11,012 nt of DNA from Myxococcales bacterium (GCA_007131745.1 SLPX01000234.1:1-11012), one strand, 5' to 3'. Numbered from the stretch's first letter, positions 1 through 6,776 are shown. A program made the numbers and translations. The notes: a model not told the origin generated them from the letters alone.

Positions 1-900
1 CACATCCGAACCGCAGGATCCCCCCGCGTCCATGGGATCATTGTCGGTTACCCCGTCGCAATCATTGTCCAACCCATCGCATACTTCCGGCTGCGGACCC
101 ACCGCTCCGTGGCAGATCAGCTCGCCGCCCGAACAAATCAAAATGCCGGCCTGACACTCACCCACATCCGTGCCGCAGGATCCCCCCGCGTCAATCGGGT
201 TATCATCTATTGCGCCGTTGCAGTCGTTGTCCCTGCCGTCGCACACCTCCGGTTGCGGGCCCACTCCTCCCTCGCACACGAGCGAACCTTCGCTGCAAAC
301 CGTTATGCCGTATTCACACTCTCCCAGGTTTGACCCGCAGGGCGCTCCCTCGTCGATAGGGTTGTTGTCGATCACCCCGTCACAATCATTATCCAACCCG
401 TCGCACACTTCGGGCCTGGGCATGACTCCCCCCTGGCAAACCATTTCGCCGTTGACGCAGGCCGTTAAACCGAATTCGCATTCACCCACATCCGTGCCGC
501 ACTGTTCACCTTCCCCCAGGGGATTGTTGTCGATCACCCCATCGCAGTCGTTGTCTCTGCCGTCGCACACTTCGGGTTGCGGACCCACCGCGCCTTCGCA
601 TACCAGCACACCGTCTACGCATGCAGTGATCCCGGCAGAGCATTCTCCTACATTCGTGCCGCAGACCGCGCCCACGTCTATGGGATTGTTGTCGATCAAT
701 CCGTCGCAGTTGTTATCCCGGCCATCGCACACTTCCGGCTGCGGACCCACTTCTCCTACGCAGACAAGCTCGCCGTTGATGCATTCTATGATTCCGGGGC
801 TGCACTCGCCGACATCCGAACCACACGGTCCCCCGGTTCCAATCAAGTAAGGATCTTCAGCATCGGTCAACCCGTTGCAACTATTGTCTATCCCGTCGCA
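1..900 (-). repeat. Tandem 162-bp (54-residue) MopE-like coding repeats, six units visible
   Basis: The TGCGA(C/T) bases that open each CDG motif end, on the minus strand, at 900, 729, 567, 405, 243 and 81. The first unit is 171 bp (57 residues) and the next four are exactly 162 bp. The sixth is cut by the window edge. Six Cys per full unit are kept at fixed spacing, while positions between them vary (for example NNPIDVG, NNPLGEG, DNPIDAG). The units therefore look like diverged duplications held by structural constraint rather than a fresh expansion. Confidence 0.9.
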
Positions 901-1629
901 TATTTCAGGCTCGGGAATACACGGCGGTGTCAGACCGTGAACCCGGATCGTCTGGTCGGAAAAATCGTTGTCCCCGCCTCGGAAAAGATCTTCGTGCGCG
1001 AAATAAAACGAGTTTTCGTGATTCTTGGAAGTATAGACCAGGGTGTGCACATAATCTCCGTCGCCGTTGAGTTCCGCCTCTGAATAATAAATGTGGCCAA
1101 AGTACTCGGGGGGATGGAAATCGCCGCAATTGTTTGGGGTATTGTTTCCTTCGGGCGTTATAAGGTAGAAACCGATGAACCCGCCGTCCCAGTTTCCATT
1201 GTCGAATTCTTCGTCGAAATCCACCACCACCACGTCGCCCGGCTCGTGGTTTACACCGCCTTCCCATATGTTGCAGTCAATAACCTTGAAAAGACGCGAT
1301 GTGTCGCCCACGTTGTACCATCCGAAGCTGTTCTCGAAACCGGCCTCTTCCTGGATGTTGTAAAAAGTCACCACCTGTCCGGAGCCGTATTCGGGCGGCA
1401 TGAAGATCTGCGGAAAAGTATCCGCGTCCAGGGTTGCGTGAAGATAAAGCGGATCCGATGGATCGAACACACCTTCTTCTATTTCCAACGCTTCTTGAAG
1501 CAGATTATTGGAATCCGGCAGGATCGTCCCATCGATCTGGCTTACCACTCCCCCTGTTTTTTTCACGGGGAAAATAAATAAAATCGCAAAAACCGCGGAT
1601 AGACCAATCAACCGACCGACGCGAAACAT
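1..1629 (-). CDS. Secreted DUF4114 protein with MopE-like metal-binding repeats (partial, C-terminus beyond left edge)
   Basis: 543 codons are open from the ATG at 1629 to the window edge, with no stop seen. Residues 1-25 form a basic then hydrophobic leader that looks like a Sec signal peptide. Residues ~75-232 resemble DUF4114: an NSFGWY-type motif near 100, and a closing segment with YFAHEDL then GGDNDFSD near 209-224, as in that family. From Cys244 onward a Cys/Asp-rich unit repeats, beginning CDGxDN(D/N)C(D/N)G, then CGTDVGEC, ending in GPQPEV. Each regular unit is 54 residues with Cys at unit positions 1, 8, 23, 30, 37 and 44. This matches the 'putative metal-binding motif' (MopE-like, PF11617) of secreted and surface proteins. 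The DNDCDGxID loop also resembles calcium-binding Asp loops, so the metal could be Ca rather than Cu. Role is probably extracellular or surface-associated; the exact function is unknown. The gene is divergent from the FecR lipoprotein gene. Confidence 0.9.
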   Translation of the reverse strand, partial: MFRVGRLIGLSAVFAILFIFPVKKTGGVVSQIDGTILPDSNNLLQEALEIEEGVFDPSDPLYLHATLDADTFPQIFMPPEYGSGQVVTFYNIQEEAGFENSFGWYNVGDTSRLFKVIDCNIWEGGVNHEPGDVVVVDFDEEFDNGNWDGGFIGFYLITPEGNNTPNNCGDFHPPEYFGHIYYSEAELNGDGDYVHTLVYTSKNHENSFYFAHEDLFRGGDNDFSDQTIRVHGLTPPCIPEPEICDGIDNSCNGLTDAEDPYLIGTGGPCGSDVGECSPGIIECINGELVCVGEVGPQPEVCDGRDNNCDGLIDNNPIDVGAVCGTNVGECSAGITACVDGVLVCEGAVGPQPEVCDGRDNDCDGVIDNNPLGEGEQCGTDVGECEFGLTACVNGEMVCQGGVMPRPEVCDGLDNDCDGVIDNNPIDEGAPCGSNLGECEYGITVCSEGSLVCEGGVGPQPEVCDGRDNDCNGAIDDNPIDAGGSCGTDVGECQAGILICSGGELICHGAVGPQPEVCDGLDNDCDGVTDNDPMDAGGSCGSDV

Positions 1630-1634
1630 GTCTT

Positions 1635-1640
1635 ACCTCC
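1635..1640 (-). promoter_or_regulatory. Ribosome binding site GGAGGT of the DUF4114/MopE-like gene
   Basis: On the minus strand GGAGGT lies about five bases before the ATG at 1629. It fixes this start, which also begins a good signal peptide. Confidence 0.8.
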
Positions 1641-1896
1641 ACATAAAAGTGAACAATCTCCTTGGAGTTAAATTGGGCGAGAAAAAAAATGAAAAACCAA
1701 CCGGCACAACCACTCCAAAATAGAATACTTTTTTCCATAGACTATAGAACTCTATTCATGTTACCAAATCATGGTTCAAGATGCATTAGTTTTCTTTTAA
1801 TTTGTGTGGCCGCGTTTGCGGCTTGGAAGAATGTTTGTTGAAAAAAATGCCGGAAGTAGTAAAACCGGCTCATGGACAAAAAACAAGGCAGCAGAA

Positions 1897-1903
1897 AAGG
1901 AGG
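1897..1903 (+). promoter_or_regulatory. Ribosome binding site AAGGAGG of the FecR lipoprotein gene
   Basis: AAGGAGG lies six bases before the ATG at 1910. It decides the start in favour of the lipoprotein signal peptide over upstream in-frame starts. Confidence 0.85.
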
Positions 1904-1909
1904 CCTAAC

Positions 1910-4036
1910 ATGAGAAAACTCAGCTTTGTCGTGGCTGCAATTTTTATGGTCACGGCAATTGGGTGTCCGAAAAAAGACGATCCGGAAAAAGAAAAACCGG
2001 CCGAGGAGAAAGCCGAGGAAAAGGAGGAGGAGACAGCTGAAACTGAAGAAGGGACTGAAGAGACAGAAGAATATTACGAAGAAGAAGTAGCCGAAGAGTA
2101 CTACGAAGAAGAGGAAGAGGAAGTAGACGAATACGAAAAACCCGAAGCCGTGATTTCCGAACTGGAAGGAACAGTGAAAATCCGCAAGGCTGGAAAGGGC
2201 GATTTTGAAGCCGCTGCGAAAGAAACCGAAGTCTTCGCCGGAGACACGGTCAGAGCTGGAAACGACGGGAGCGCTACGCTGGTGATGTGGGACAACTCCA
2301 CGGTTGCCATGTCACCTGAATCGGCCGTTATGTTTGAAAGCGCCGGGACGCTGATCCAACCGTCCGCCACGATAACGGTTCTGGCGGGAGCGATTCAGCT
2401 CGACGTACCCGAAAGAACGGCTGAGCAGGGACCTTTCCTGATTTATTCCACCTCCGCTGTGACAGCGGTTCAGGGAACTGTATTAAACATTGCGGTTGCA
2501 CTCAACGGGTCGACCAGAATCGGAGTCGACGACGGTGAGGTGGAAGTAACGCCTACAGCCAACCCGGAAACCGACCCGATCAAGGTTCCCAAGGGAAGAT
2601 ACATAGAAGTCGAGATGGGCAAGGAATCCGGCCAATTGGACAGCTACGCCGACGCGAACTGGAACCAGTGGCTCGAAGACACCGACACTCAAGCAGCCAA
2701 CCAGGCGCCTCAAACCGCCGGAATGCACGAAACAAACATCGAGCGACTCTCGGAAACCTTTCAGACACTCGAAGAAAAACTCGAGGAGCTGAGCAGAAAG
2801 GCCGAAGAGATCACTCAGCAACTCGAACAAGCCGGCGAGGCGGAAAACCAGGAACAATACGTTGCTTCCCAGCCGCAATTTGCAGACAGCATTGAAACCA
2901 TGGACGCTGTCCGTCACGGCCGCGATTCCATGAGGTCCAGAATAGCTGCTCATGCTTACCTGCTGGCTCTCATGCAGGCAAGACTGGAAGCCGGCGTATA
3001 CAAGGTTCCGCCCGCGCATGTCCAGGCCGTTGCCGCCAGGATGGCAAGTGTGGACAGAAGATTGCCCCGCGGTTGGTATAGAAGCCGCTACTACCGCGCT
3101 CATAGACGGAGATTGCGTCGCATGCGTCCCGGCTATTATATTCACCATCCCGACGGTCGAGTGCTGGCCGTGAGAGTGGGCGTGGATATTCCCGGTTTTT
3201 ACAAGGGCATCAGGTTGAAGCGAAGACCGCCGCGTGCAAGACGGAGATCAATCCCCGGTGTCAGGGGCTTGTATTACCCCCCGAGATATCGCGGCAGACG
3301 AGTTAAGCATGCAGCAATCCGCCCAACAGACAGAAAAGCCGCACGCGGCTGGTACAAGAGCTCAGACTGGCAAAAACGGCACGCGAGAAGAGCCCCGGCC
3401 CGGCAGAAACACCGCAAACAATTCCAGAAAAGAGTCGTAACCGGGCGAAGAAAGACATGGCAGGCCAGGCCCGCTGCAAAGATCCGGACACGGCCGGAAA
3501 GAAAACGGCGGGTCGTCAAAGGCAGGCCCGGTAAACCCGGAGTCAGGGTGAGGCCTGGAGACGTAAGAGTAAGGCCCGGAGAAGTCAGGGTAAGGCCCGG
3601 CGAAGTCAGGGTGAAACCCGGAGACGTAAGAGTGAGACCCGGAGACGTAAGGGTGAGACCTGGAGACCGGAGGCCTGGAGACCGGAGGCCTGGAGACGTA
3701 AAGGGAAGGCCTGGAGACCACCGTAGACCCGGTGACGAGAGGGTGAGACCCGGCGACCGGAGGCCTGGAGAGGTAAAAGGCAGGCCCGGAGACATCAGGG
3801 TAAAGCCCGGCGAAGTCAGGGTAAAGCCCGGCGAAGTCAGGGTAAGACCAGGCGAAGTGAGGGTCAAACCCGGCGAAGTAAGAGTGAAACCGGGTGAGCG
3901 CAAAGGCCAGGACGTGAGAAAGAAACCCAGGTTCCAAGACAAGCGGGAACAGGTAAGCAAACCGAAAGCCGCTCAGGAAAGAAAAGTTCAGCACAAGGCC
4001 CGCGGTGCTCAAAAAAGAGGCCGAAAAGGCAGATAA
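1910..4036 (+). CDS. FecR-domain lipoprotein with acidic linker, coiled coil and basic PGD/PGE-repeat tail
   Basis: 708 residues. A lipoprotein signal peptide ends in the lipobox TAIGC (Cys19), so the mature protein should be lipid-anchored, probably at the outer membrane. Residues ~24-78 are mostly Glu with some Asp, Lys and Tyr. Residues ~80-215 match a FecR domain (PF04773): an ELEGTV start, then GDTVRAGNDGSA, and later AVQGTVLNIAV and GVDDGEVEV. In other bacteria this domain is often in secreted or anchored proteins unrelated to iron-citrate signalling. Residues ~271-315 are a likely coiled coil. From ~380 the protein is very Arg/Lys-rich with Tyr and Trp (for example RSRYYRAHRRRLRRMR). 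Residues 548-666 hold 18 short units of the form (R/K)PG(D/E)VRV. The strong charge split, acidic at the anchor and basic at the tail, is unusual. I cannot name a function; binding to an anionic polymer (LPS, peptidoglycan, nucleic acid) or self-association is possible. No partner gene is in the same operon. Confidence 0.9.
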   Translation: MRKLSFVVAAIFMVTAIGCPKKDDPEKEKPAEEKAEEKEEETAETEEGTEETEEYYEEEVAEEYYEEEEEEVDEYEKPEAVISELEGTVKIRKAGKGDFEAAAKETEVFAGDTVRAGNDGSATLVMWDNSTVAMSPESAVMFESAGTLIQPSATITVLAGAIQLDVPERTAEQGPFLIYSTSAVTAVQGTVLNIAVALNGSTRIGVDDGEVEVTPTANPETDPIKVPKGRYIEVEMGKESGQLDSYADANWNQWLEDTDTQAANQAPQTAGMHETNIERLSETFQTLEEKLEELSRKAEEITQQLEQAGEAENQEQYVASQPQFADSIETMDAVRHGRDSMRSRIAAHAYLLALMQARLEAGVYKVPPAHVQAVAARMASVDRRLPRGWYRSRYYRAHRRRLRRMRPGYYIHHPDGRVLAVRVGVDIPGFYKGIRLKRRPPRARRRSIPGVRGLYYPPRYRGRRVKHAAIRPTDRKAARGWYKSSDWQKRHARRAPARQKHRKQFQKRVVTGRRKTWQARPAAKIRTRPERKRRVVKGRPGKPGVRVRPGDVRVRPGEVRVRPGEVRVKPGDVRVRPGDVRVRPGDRRPGDRRPGDVKGRPGDHRRPGDERVRPGDRRPGEVKGRPGDIRVKPGEVRVKPGEVRVRPGEVRVKPGEVRVKPGERKGQDVRKKPRFQDKREQVSKPKAAQERKVQHKARGAQKRGRKGR
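3551..3907 (+). repeat. In-frame short tandem repeats coding 18 (R/K)PG(D/E) units
   Basis: The basic unit is 21 bp, coding (R/K)PG(D/E)VRV. In the middle (units 6-12) are shorter 15- and 18-bp units coding RPGDR and RPGDHR, and VKG replaces VRV twice. Outer units are regular heptads. All length changes are multiples of three, so the reading frame is kept, as expected of a coding repeat that grows and shrinks by slippage or recombination. Confidence 0.9.
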
Positions 4037-4051
4037 TCCATTCGTTGAAAG

Positions 4052-4074
4052 GGGATGACGAACTCGGTCATCCC
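4052..4074. terminator. Hairpin between convergent genes, possible bidirectional terminator
   Basis: GGGATGAC at 4052-4059 and GTCATCCC at 4067-4074 form a perfect 8-bp stem with a 7-base loop. It lies between the lipoprotein stop (4036) and the convergent TetR stop (4074-4076), touching the latter. There is no long T-run on either side (CTTTC on the minus strand, TATATCGTTGTT on the plus), so intrinsic termination would be modest. Confidence 0.5.
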
Positions 4075-4715
4075 TATATCGTTGTTCCCCCGATTACATA
4101 CCTCAAGAGAAAATCCACGGCCCCCTCGGTCAGGCGGAGTTCATCGAATTCCTTGGGGGTTTTTTCGTGCAGCACGTGGTTATCGATCAAGCTCTCCAAA
4201 AAAAGCCTGATTAAATAAGCTCCCATTCTTCTGTCCGGCAAGGTGACACCGGGAACCATCTCCAAAATACGACCGACAGCCTCGTGGATTTCGTTTTCCT
4301 GAGCGCCTCTCAACTCAATCAAGGCAGGAATTTTTCTTGATTGTTCACTAAGCACCCGCAACAACCCGGATCGGCTTCTATAGGCGTTGAAAGCCATGTT
4401 CATGGCTTTTGTTACAAGCGCTCGAATTTCCGCCTCCTCAGTTTCCATAGTTCCCAACTGCTCAATGATCCGGTGCCGGAGACTGCTCATTTCCCGTCTG
4501 TAGACTTCGATCAACAGGGATTCCTTGTCCGAAAAATACCGGTAAAGGCCTCCCACTGAAACAGAGGCCTTTCCTGCTATTTCGTGAGTCGTGACAACGT
4601 CATATCCTTTTTCACCGAAAAGTTGGGCCGCTGCCTCGAGAATCGCCTTGTATGTTTCACGGCTTCTTACTTGCTTGGGGCGGGGACGTTTAGACGAAGT
4701 CTCATCCATAATCAT
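4074..4715 (-). CDS. TetR/AcrR-family transcriptional regulator
   Basis: 213 residues from the chosen ATG, the usual TetR length. The N-terminal DNA-binding domain is clear: RETYKAILEAAAQLFGEKGY (helix 1), then TTHEIAGKASVSVGGLYRYF and SDKESLL, the typical helix-turn-helix ending in the YxYF motif. The C-terminal ~150 residues are a divergent, mostly helical ligand and dimer domain, so the ligand cannot be read. The gene is divergent from an acyltransferase gene, with three palindromes in the gap; this suggests it represses that gene and itself, perhaps sensing a fatty acid, acyl-CoA or lipid-like compound (inference). Its 3' end faces the lipoprotein gene. An ATG seven codons upstream (4736) and one two codons downstream (4709) are also in frame. 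Confidence 0.92.
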   Translation of the reverse strand: MIMDETSSKRPRPKQVRSRETYKAILEAAAQLFGEKGYDVVTTHEIAGKASVSVGGLYRYFSDKESLLIEVYRREMSSLRHRIIEQLGTMETEEAEIRALVTKAMNMAFNAYRSRSGLLRVLSEQSRKIPALIELRGAQENEIHEAVGRILEMVPGVTLPDRRMGAYLIRLFLESLIDNHVLHEKTPKEFDELRLTEGAVDFLLRYVIGGTTI

Positions 4716-4719
4716 TCTT

Positions 4720-4724
4720 CTCCT
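4720..4724 (-). promoter_or_regulatory. Ribosome binding site AGGAG of the TetR gene
   Basis: AGGAG lies four bases before the ATG at 4715 on the minus strand and inside the longer possible ORF. It favours 4715 (or 4709) over the upstream ATG at 4736. Confidence 0.65.
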
Positions 4725-4744
4725 ACATGGACTCAATCACGCCG

Positions 4745-4772
4745 ATCCTATCACTATTCCCACTAATACCAA
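4745..4772 (-). promoter_or_regulatory. Possible promoter of the TetR gene
   Basis: On the minus strand TTGGTA (4767-4772) and TAGGAT (4745-4750) are separated by 16 bp. Each matches the sigma-70 consensus at four of six positions. The -35 box abuts the first palindrome, so a protein bound there would cover it. Confidence 0.3.
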
Positions 4773-4859
4773 AAAAAGCGACGGCAGTGTCGGTTTTTTC
4801 TTGAAAAGACGACGGTCATGTCGCATTCTTACTAAAAGGCGACTCTTTTGTCGCGTTTT
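4772..4859. promoter_or_regulatory. Three evenly spaced CGAC-N6-GTCG palindromes, probable TetR operators
   Basis: Identical CGAC/GTCG arms occur at 4779-4792, 4810-4823 and 4840-4853, each around a different 6-base centre (ggcagt, ggtcat, tctttt). Starts are 31 and 30 bp apart, close to three helical turns, so dimers would sit on the same DNA face. The first site is flanked by six A and six T in mirror position, and the third by A4/T4. All lie between the TetR and acyltransferase genes. Operator function is inference. The first and third, with trailing T-runs, could also act as weak transcription terminators. A TTGAAA at 4801-4806 between sites 1 and 2 may be the acyltransferase -35 box; the matching -10 is weak. 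Confidence 0.7.
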
Positions 4860-4889
4860 TTCTTCGATTGACGGAATACAACGGGATTT

Positions 4890-5798
4890 ATGAGCAAAAC
4901 CATGCATCATTCAGCATCCACAAACAAGGTCACAGCAAAGGATGGGAGGGATCAAAGATCCGCGCCCTACCTTCGCCTTGTCAAACCTGAACGCAAGCTT
5001 CCAAGGGTTCTGTCCGCTCGGGATCCTGATCTGATTCGAAAGATTTATCCATACCTGACGAAAATTTCCGATCATTATTTCAGGGCTGAAGTCAGTGGAA
5101 TGGAAAACATGACCCACGAAGCAGCTCTTGTCGTTTCGACTCACAACGGAAGCATAAACTTTCCTGATCTGTACTGTACGATGGCGGCTTTTTGGCGAAG
5201 ATTCGGCATTGAAACACCCGCGTACGGGCTCATGCACAAATTGGCCTTCAAGATTCCTGTACTGGGAAATCTTCTCACGAAAATGGGCGCGCTTCCTGCA
5301 TCGCGAAAAAACGCTGAAATGGTATTGGACGAGGGTTTTCCTCTTCTGGTTTGCCCCGGCGGCGACGAAGACGCTTTGAAACCATACGCGGATCGCCATC
5401 GCATCAATTTCGGGAAAAGACGTGGGTTTATAAGGCTCGCTATCAGAAAGCAGGTTCCGATTGTTCCGGTGATAAGCGTCGGCGCTCACGAGACAATCTT
5501 CATCCTGAACAATGGTTGCAAGACCGCCCGCTTGTTCCGAATCGACAAATTGTTGAGGGTAAAATCGGTTCCGATCGCTATGTCTTTTCCCTTTGGAATC
5601 ACAATAGCGGGATTGATGTCCATTCCATTGCCGTCGAAAATACAGATCCAAGTCCTGCCGCCCATTCATCTGAACGTGGACGCGGAAAAAGAAAACGATG
5701 AGGAAGTGGTTGAAAAGTGCTTCCGGACGGTTTGTTCAACTATGCAGGATGCGCTTGACCTGCTTGCGGAAAAGCGCAGATGGCCGCTCCTGGGATGA
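4890..5798 (+). CDS. Acyltransferase, LPLAT/MGAT-like family
   Basis: 302 residues. The pattern fits glycerolipid or lysophospholipid acyltransferases of the MGAT-like branch (relatives of TMEM68 and of the acyltransferase half of plant phytyl ester synthases). A catalytic block STHNGSINFPD has His85 and Asp93, then GLMHKLAFKIPVLGNLLTKMGALPASR (112-139), CPGGDEDALK (155-164, the counterpart of FPGG in the family), and GKRRGFIRLAIRKQVPIVPV (175-194). It would transfer an acyl group from acyl-CoA or acyl-ACP to a lipid alcohol at the membrane; the substrate is unknown. The His-to-Asp gap is wider than the classical HX4D. The start is an ATG with a weak upstream CGGGAT; Met5 is an alternative. 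It is controlled, I infer, by the divergent TetR gene. Its last 63 bp overlap the convergent hydrolase gene. Confidence 0.85.
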   Translation: MSKTMHHSASTNKVTAKDGRDQRSAPYLRLVKPERKLPRVLSARDPDLIRKIYPYLTKISDHYFRAEVSGMENMTHEAALVVSTHNGSINFPDLYCTMAAFWRRFGIETPAYGLMHKLAFKIPVLGNLLTKMGALPASRKNAEMVLDEGFPLLVCPGGDEDALKPYADRHRINFGKRRGFIRLAIRKQVPIVPVISVGAHETIFILNNGCKTARLFRIDKLLRVKSVPIAMSFPFGITIAGLMSIPLPSKIQIQVLPPIHLNVDAEKENDEEVVEKCFRTVCSTMQDALDLLAEKRRWPLLG

Positions 5799-6767
5799 AG
5801 GCCGGCTAGCGACAGCGGGCGGCGTTTGCAGAAACCGTTGAACATGATACAGGGTTTCAAAAGGCTTTTCCACCATCGGCATGTGCCCGCAACCTTTCAG
5901 TATCACAGTTCGCACACGCGGGATTTTTCCCAGGTTTTTCAATATCGACGGTATTGGGGTCAACTTGTCCGCGTCCCCCCAAAGACCCAGGACCGGCACA
6001 TCCAACTCGTGTAATCGTCCGCTGAAATCCCTACCCACGACATCGCGGCACAAAGAAGCACAAACCCGTGCAAAATCCCTCAGGTTCGGATATCCGGGAG
6101 CGTCCCGCATCGAGGACTTGTAAAAAGCTTCTACATGCGGATTTTTCTCGGGTCGTTCTACGAAAACATTCTTCAAAATAAATTCCGCTCCCAGTGACAG
6201 TGTCTTGAACAAGATCTCTTCGCTCAGAAAAAGCGACCCGGCTATCTTCATCCACTTTGGAAGCGGGGCAACTCCGGCAGCACCCACGAGACCGAGAGCT
6301 TGGACCCGCTCGGGTTGTCGCAGAGTTGCGCCCAGGCAAATCATTCCCCCGAGTGAATGCCCCACCAGAACGCATTTTCGGATCCCCCTGCGGTCCAAAA
6401 AGTCCACGAGGTGATCGGTCAGGAAATCAACAGTGTATTCCATGCGCGGCTTGAGGTTCCAGCCGCAACCGGCCATGTCCAGCCCCAAAACCCTGTATTT
6501 GCCCACAAGACCGTCTACCAGGTGCTCCCAATGAGTTGCGTTGGCCCCGAGTCCATGAACAAAAACAATCGGAAAACCGCGTCCCTCATCAAAAAACACT
6601 GTTCGCAAAGGATCATTGTCCCGCCACTGTGGAAAGTGAAAACCATCCGACCTGCCTATGCCGAGACACGTTTTTTTCGTGTCAAGAAGTTCCAGGCCTT
6701 CCTTTGGTTCCGACCACGCCGGCGCCGGTGGAAATATAACCGCTCGTTGTTGTCTTGACATGTCCAT
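5736..6767 (-). CDS. Alpha/beta-fold hydrolase
   Basis: 343 residues. Motifs of the alpha/beta hydrolase fold are complete: HGLG oxyanion segment (71-74), nucleophile elbow GHSLGG with Ser138, acid candidate in WGDADKLTP (Asp265 or Asp267), and His295 in GCGHMPMVEKP. A cap region lies between ~165 and 250. There is no signal peptide, so it is probably cytoplasmic. The substrate cannot be told; esterase, lipase-like or thioesterase activity is possible. A ~28-residue polar tail follows the core, and its final part is encoded in the overlap with the acyltransferase gene. Being next to an acyltransferase suggests turnover or synthesis of the same lipid ester (inference). ATGs at 6767 and 6761 and a TTG at 6776 are in frame; I chose 6767. 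Confidence 0.9.
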   Translation of the reverse strand: MDMSRQQRAVIFPPAPAWSEPKEGLELLDTKKTCLGIGRSDGFHFPQWRDNDPLRTVFFDEGRGFPIVFVHGLGANATHWEHLVDGLVGKYRVLGLDMAGCGWNLKPRMEYTVDFLTDHLVDFLDRRGIRKCVLVGHSLGGMICLGATLRQPERVQALGLVGAAGVAPLPKWMKIAGSLFLSEEILFKTLSLGAEFILKNVFVERPEKNPHVEAFYKSSMRDAPGYPNLRDFARVCASLCRDVVGRDFSGRLHELDVPVLGLWGDADKLTPIPSILKNLGKIPRVRTVILKGCGHMPMVEKPFETLYHVQRFLQTPPAVASRPSSQERPSALFRKQVKRILHS

Positions 6768-6776
6768 GAGCTTCAA

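Larger units (their letters stand above)
1630..1909. other. Divergent intergenic region between the two exported-protein genes
   Basis: This A/T-rich stretch must hold promoters for both flanking genes. On the plus strand a TTTAAT at 1796-1801 is a fair -10 box, but its -35 is poor. On the minus strand a TATAGT at about 1742-1747 is another possible -10. A short hairpin, GCCGC-gttt-GCGGC, sits at 1809-1822 in the probable leader of the lipoprotein mRNA. I see no other coding region here. An in-frame start at 1802 is open but not used, in my view (see rejected items). Confidence 0.4.

Noticed and set aside
1..900. CRISPR-like or non-coding satellite repeat
   Set aside because: Units are 162 bp, diverged, without unique spacers, and encode conserved Cys-rich protein throughout.
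170..1083. Plus-strand open frames (170-850 and 577-1083) with periodic Pro/Ser/His-rich sequence
   Set aside because: They lie opposite the MopE-like repeats and mirror their 162-bp period. The minus strand gives conserved Cys and Asp motifs, a signal peptide and a ribosome binding site.
1802..1909. A 36-codon upstream extension of the FecR lipoprotein
   Set aside because: It would bury the signal peptide and lipobox inside the protein. The AAGGAGG six bases before 1910 fits the shorter start.
3274..4012. Two long minus-strand open frames (3274-3960 and 3362-4012) coding Pro/Ser/Thr-rich repeats across the PGD/PGE tract
   Set aside because: They are antisense shadows: an in-frame repeat of 15-21 bp keeps opposite frames open. 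They lack credible starts and domain matches, while the plus-strand frame has a signal peptide, FecR domain and strong ribosome binding site.
4772..4859. Three palindromes as a short CRISPR array
   Set aside because: Only the 4-base arms are conserved and the stretches between are too short and unlike spacers. Operator or hairpin function fits better.
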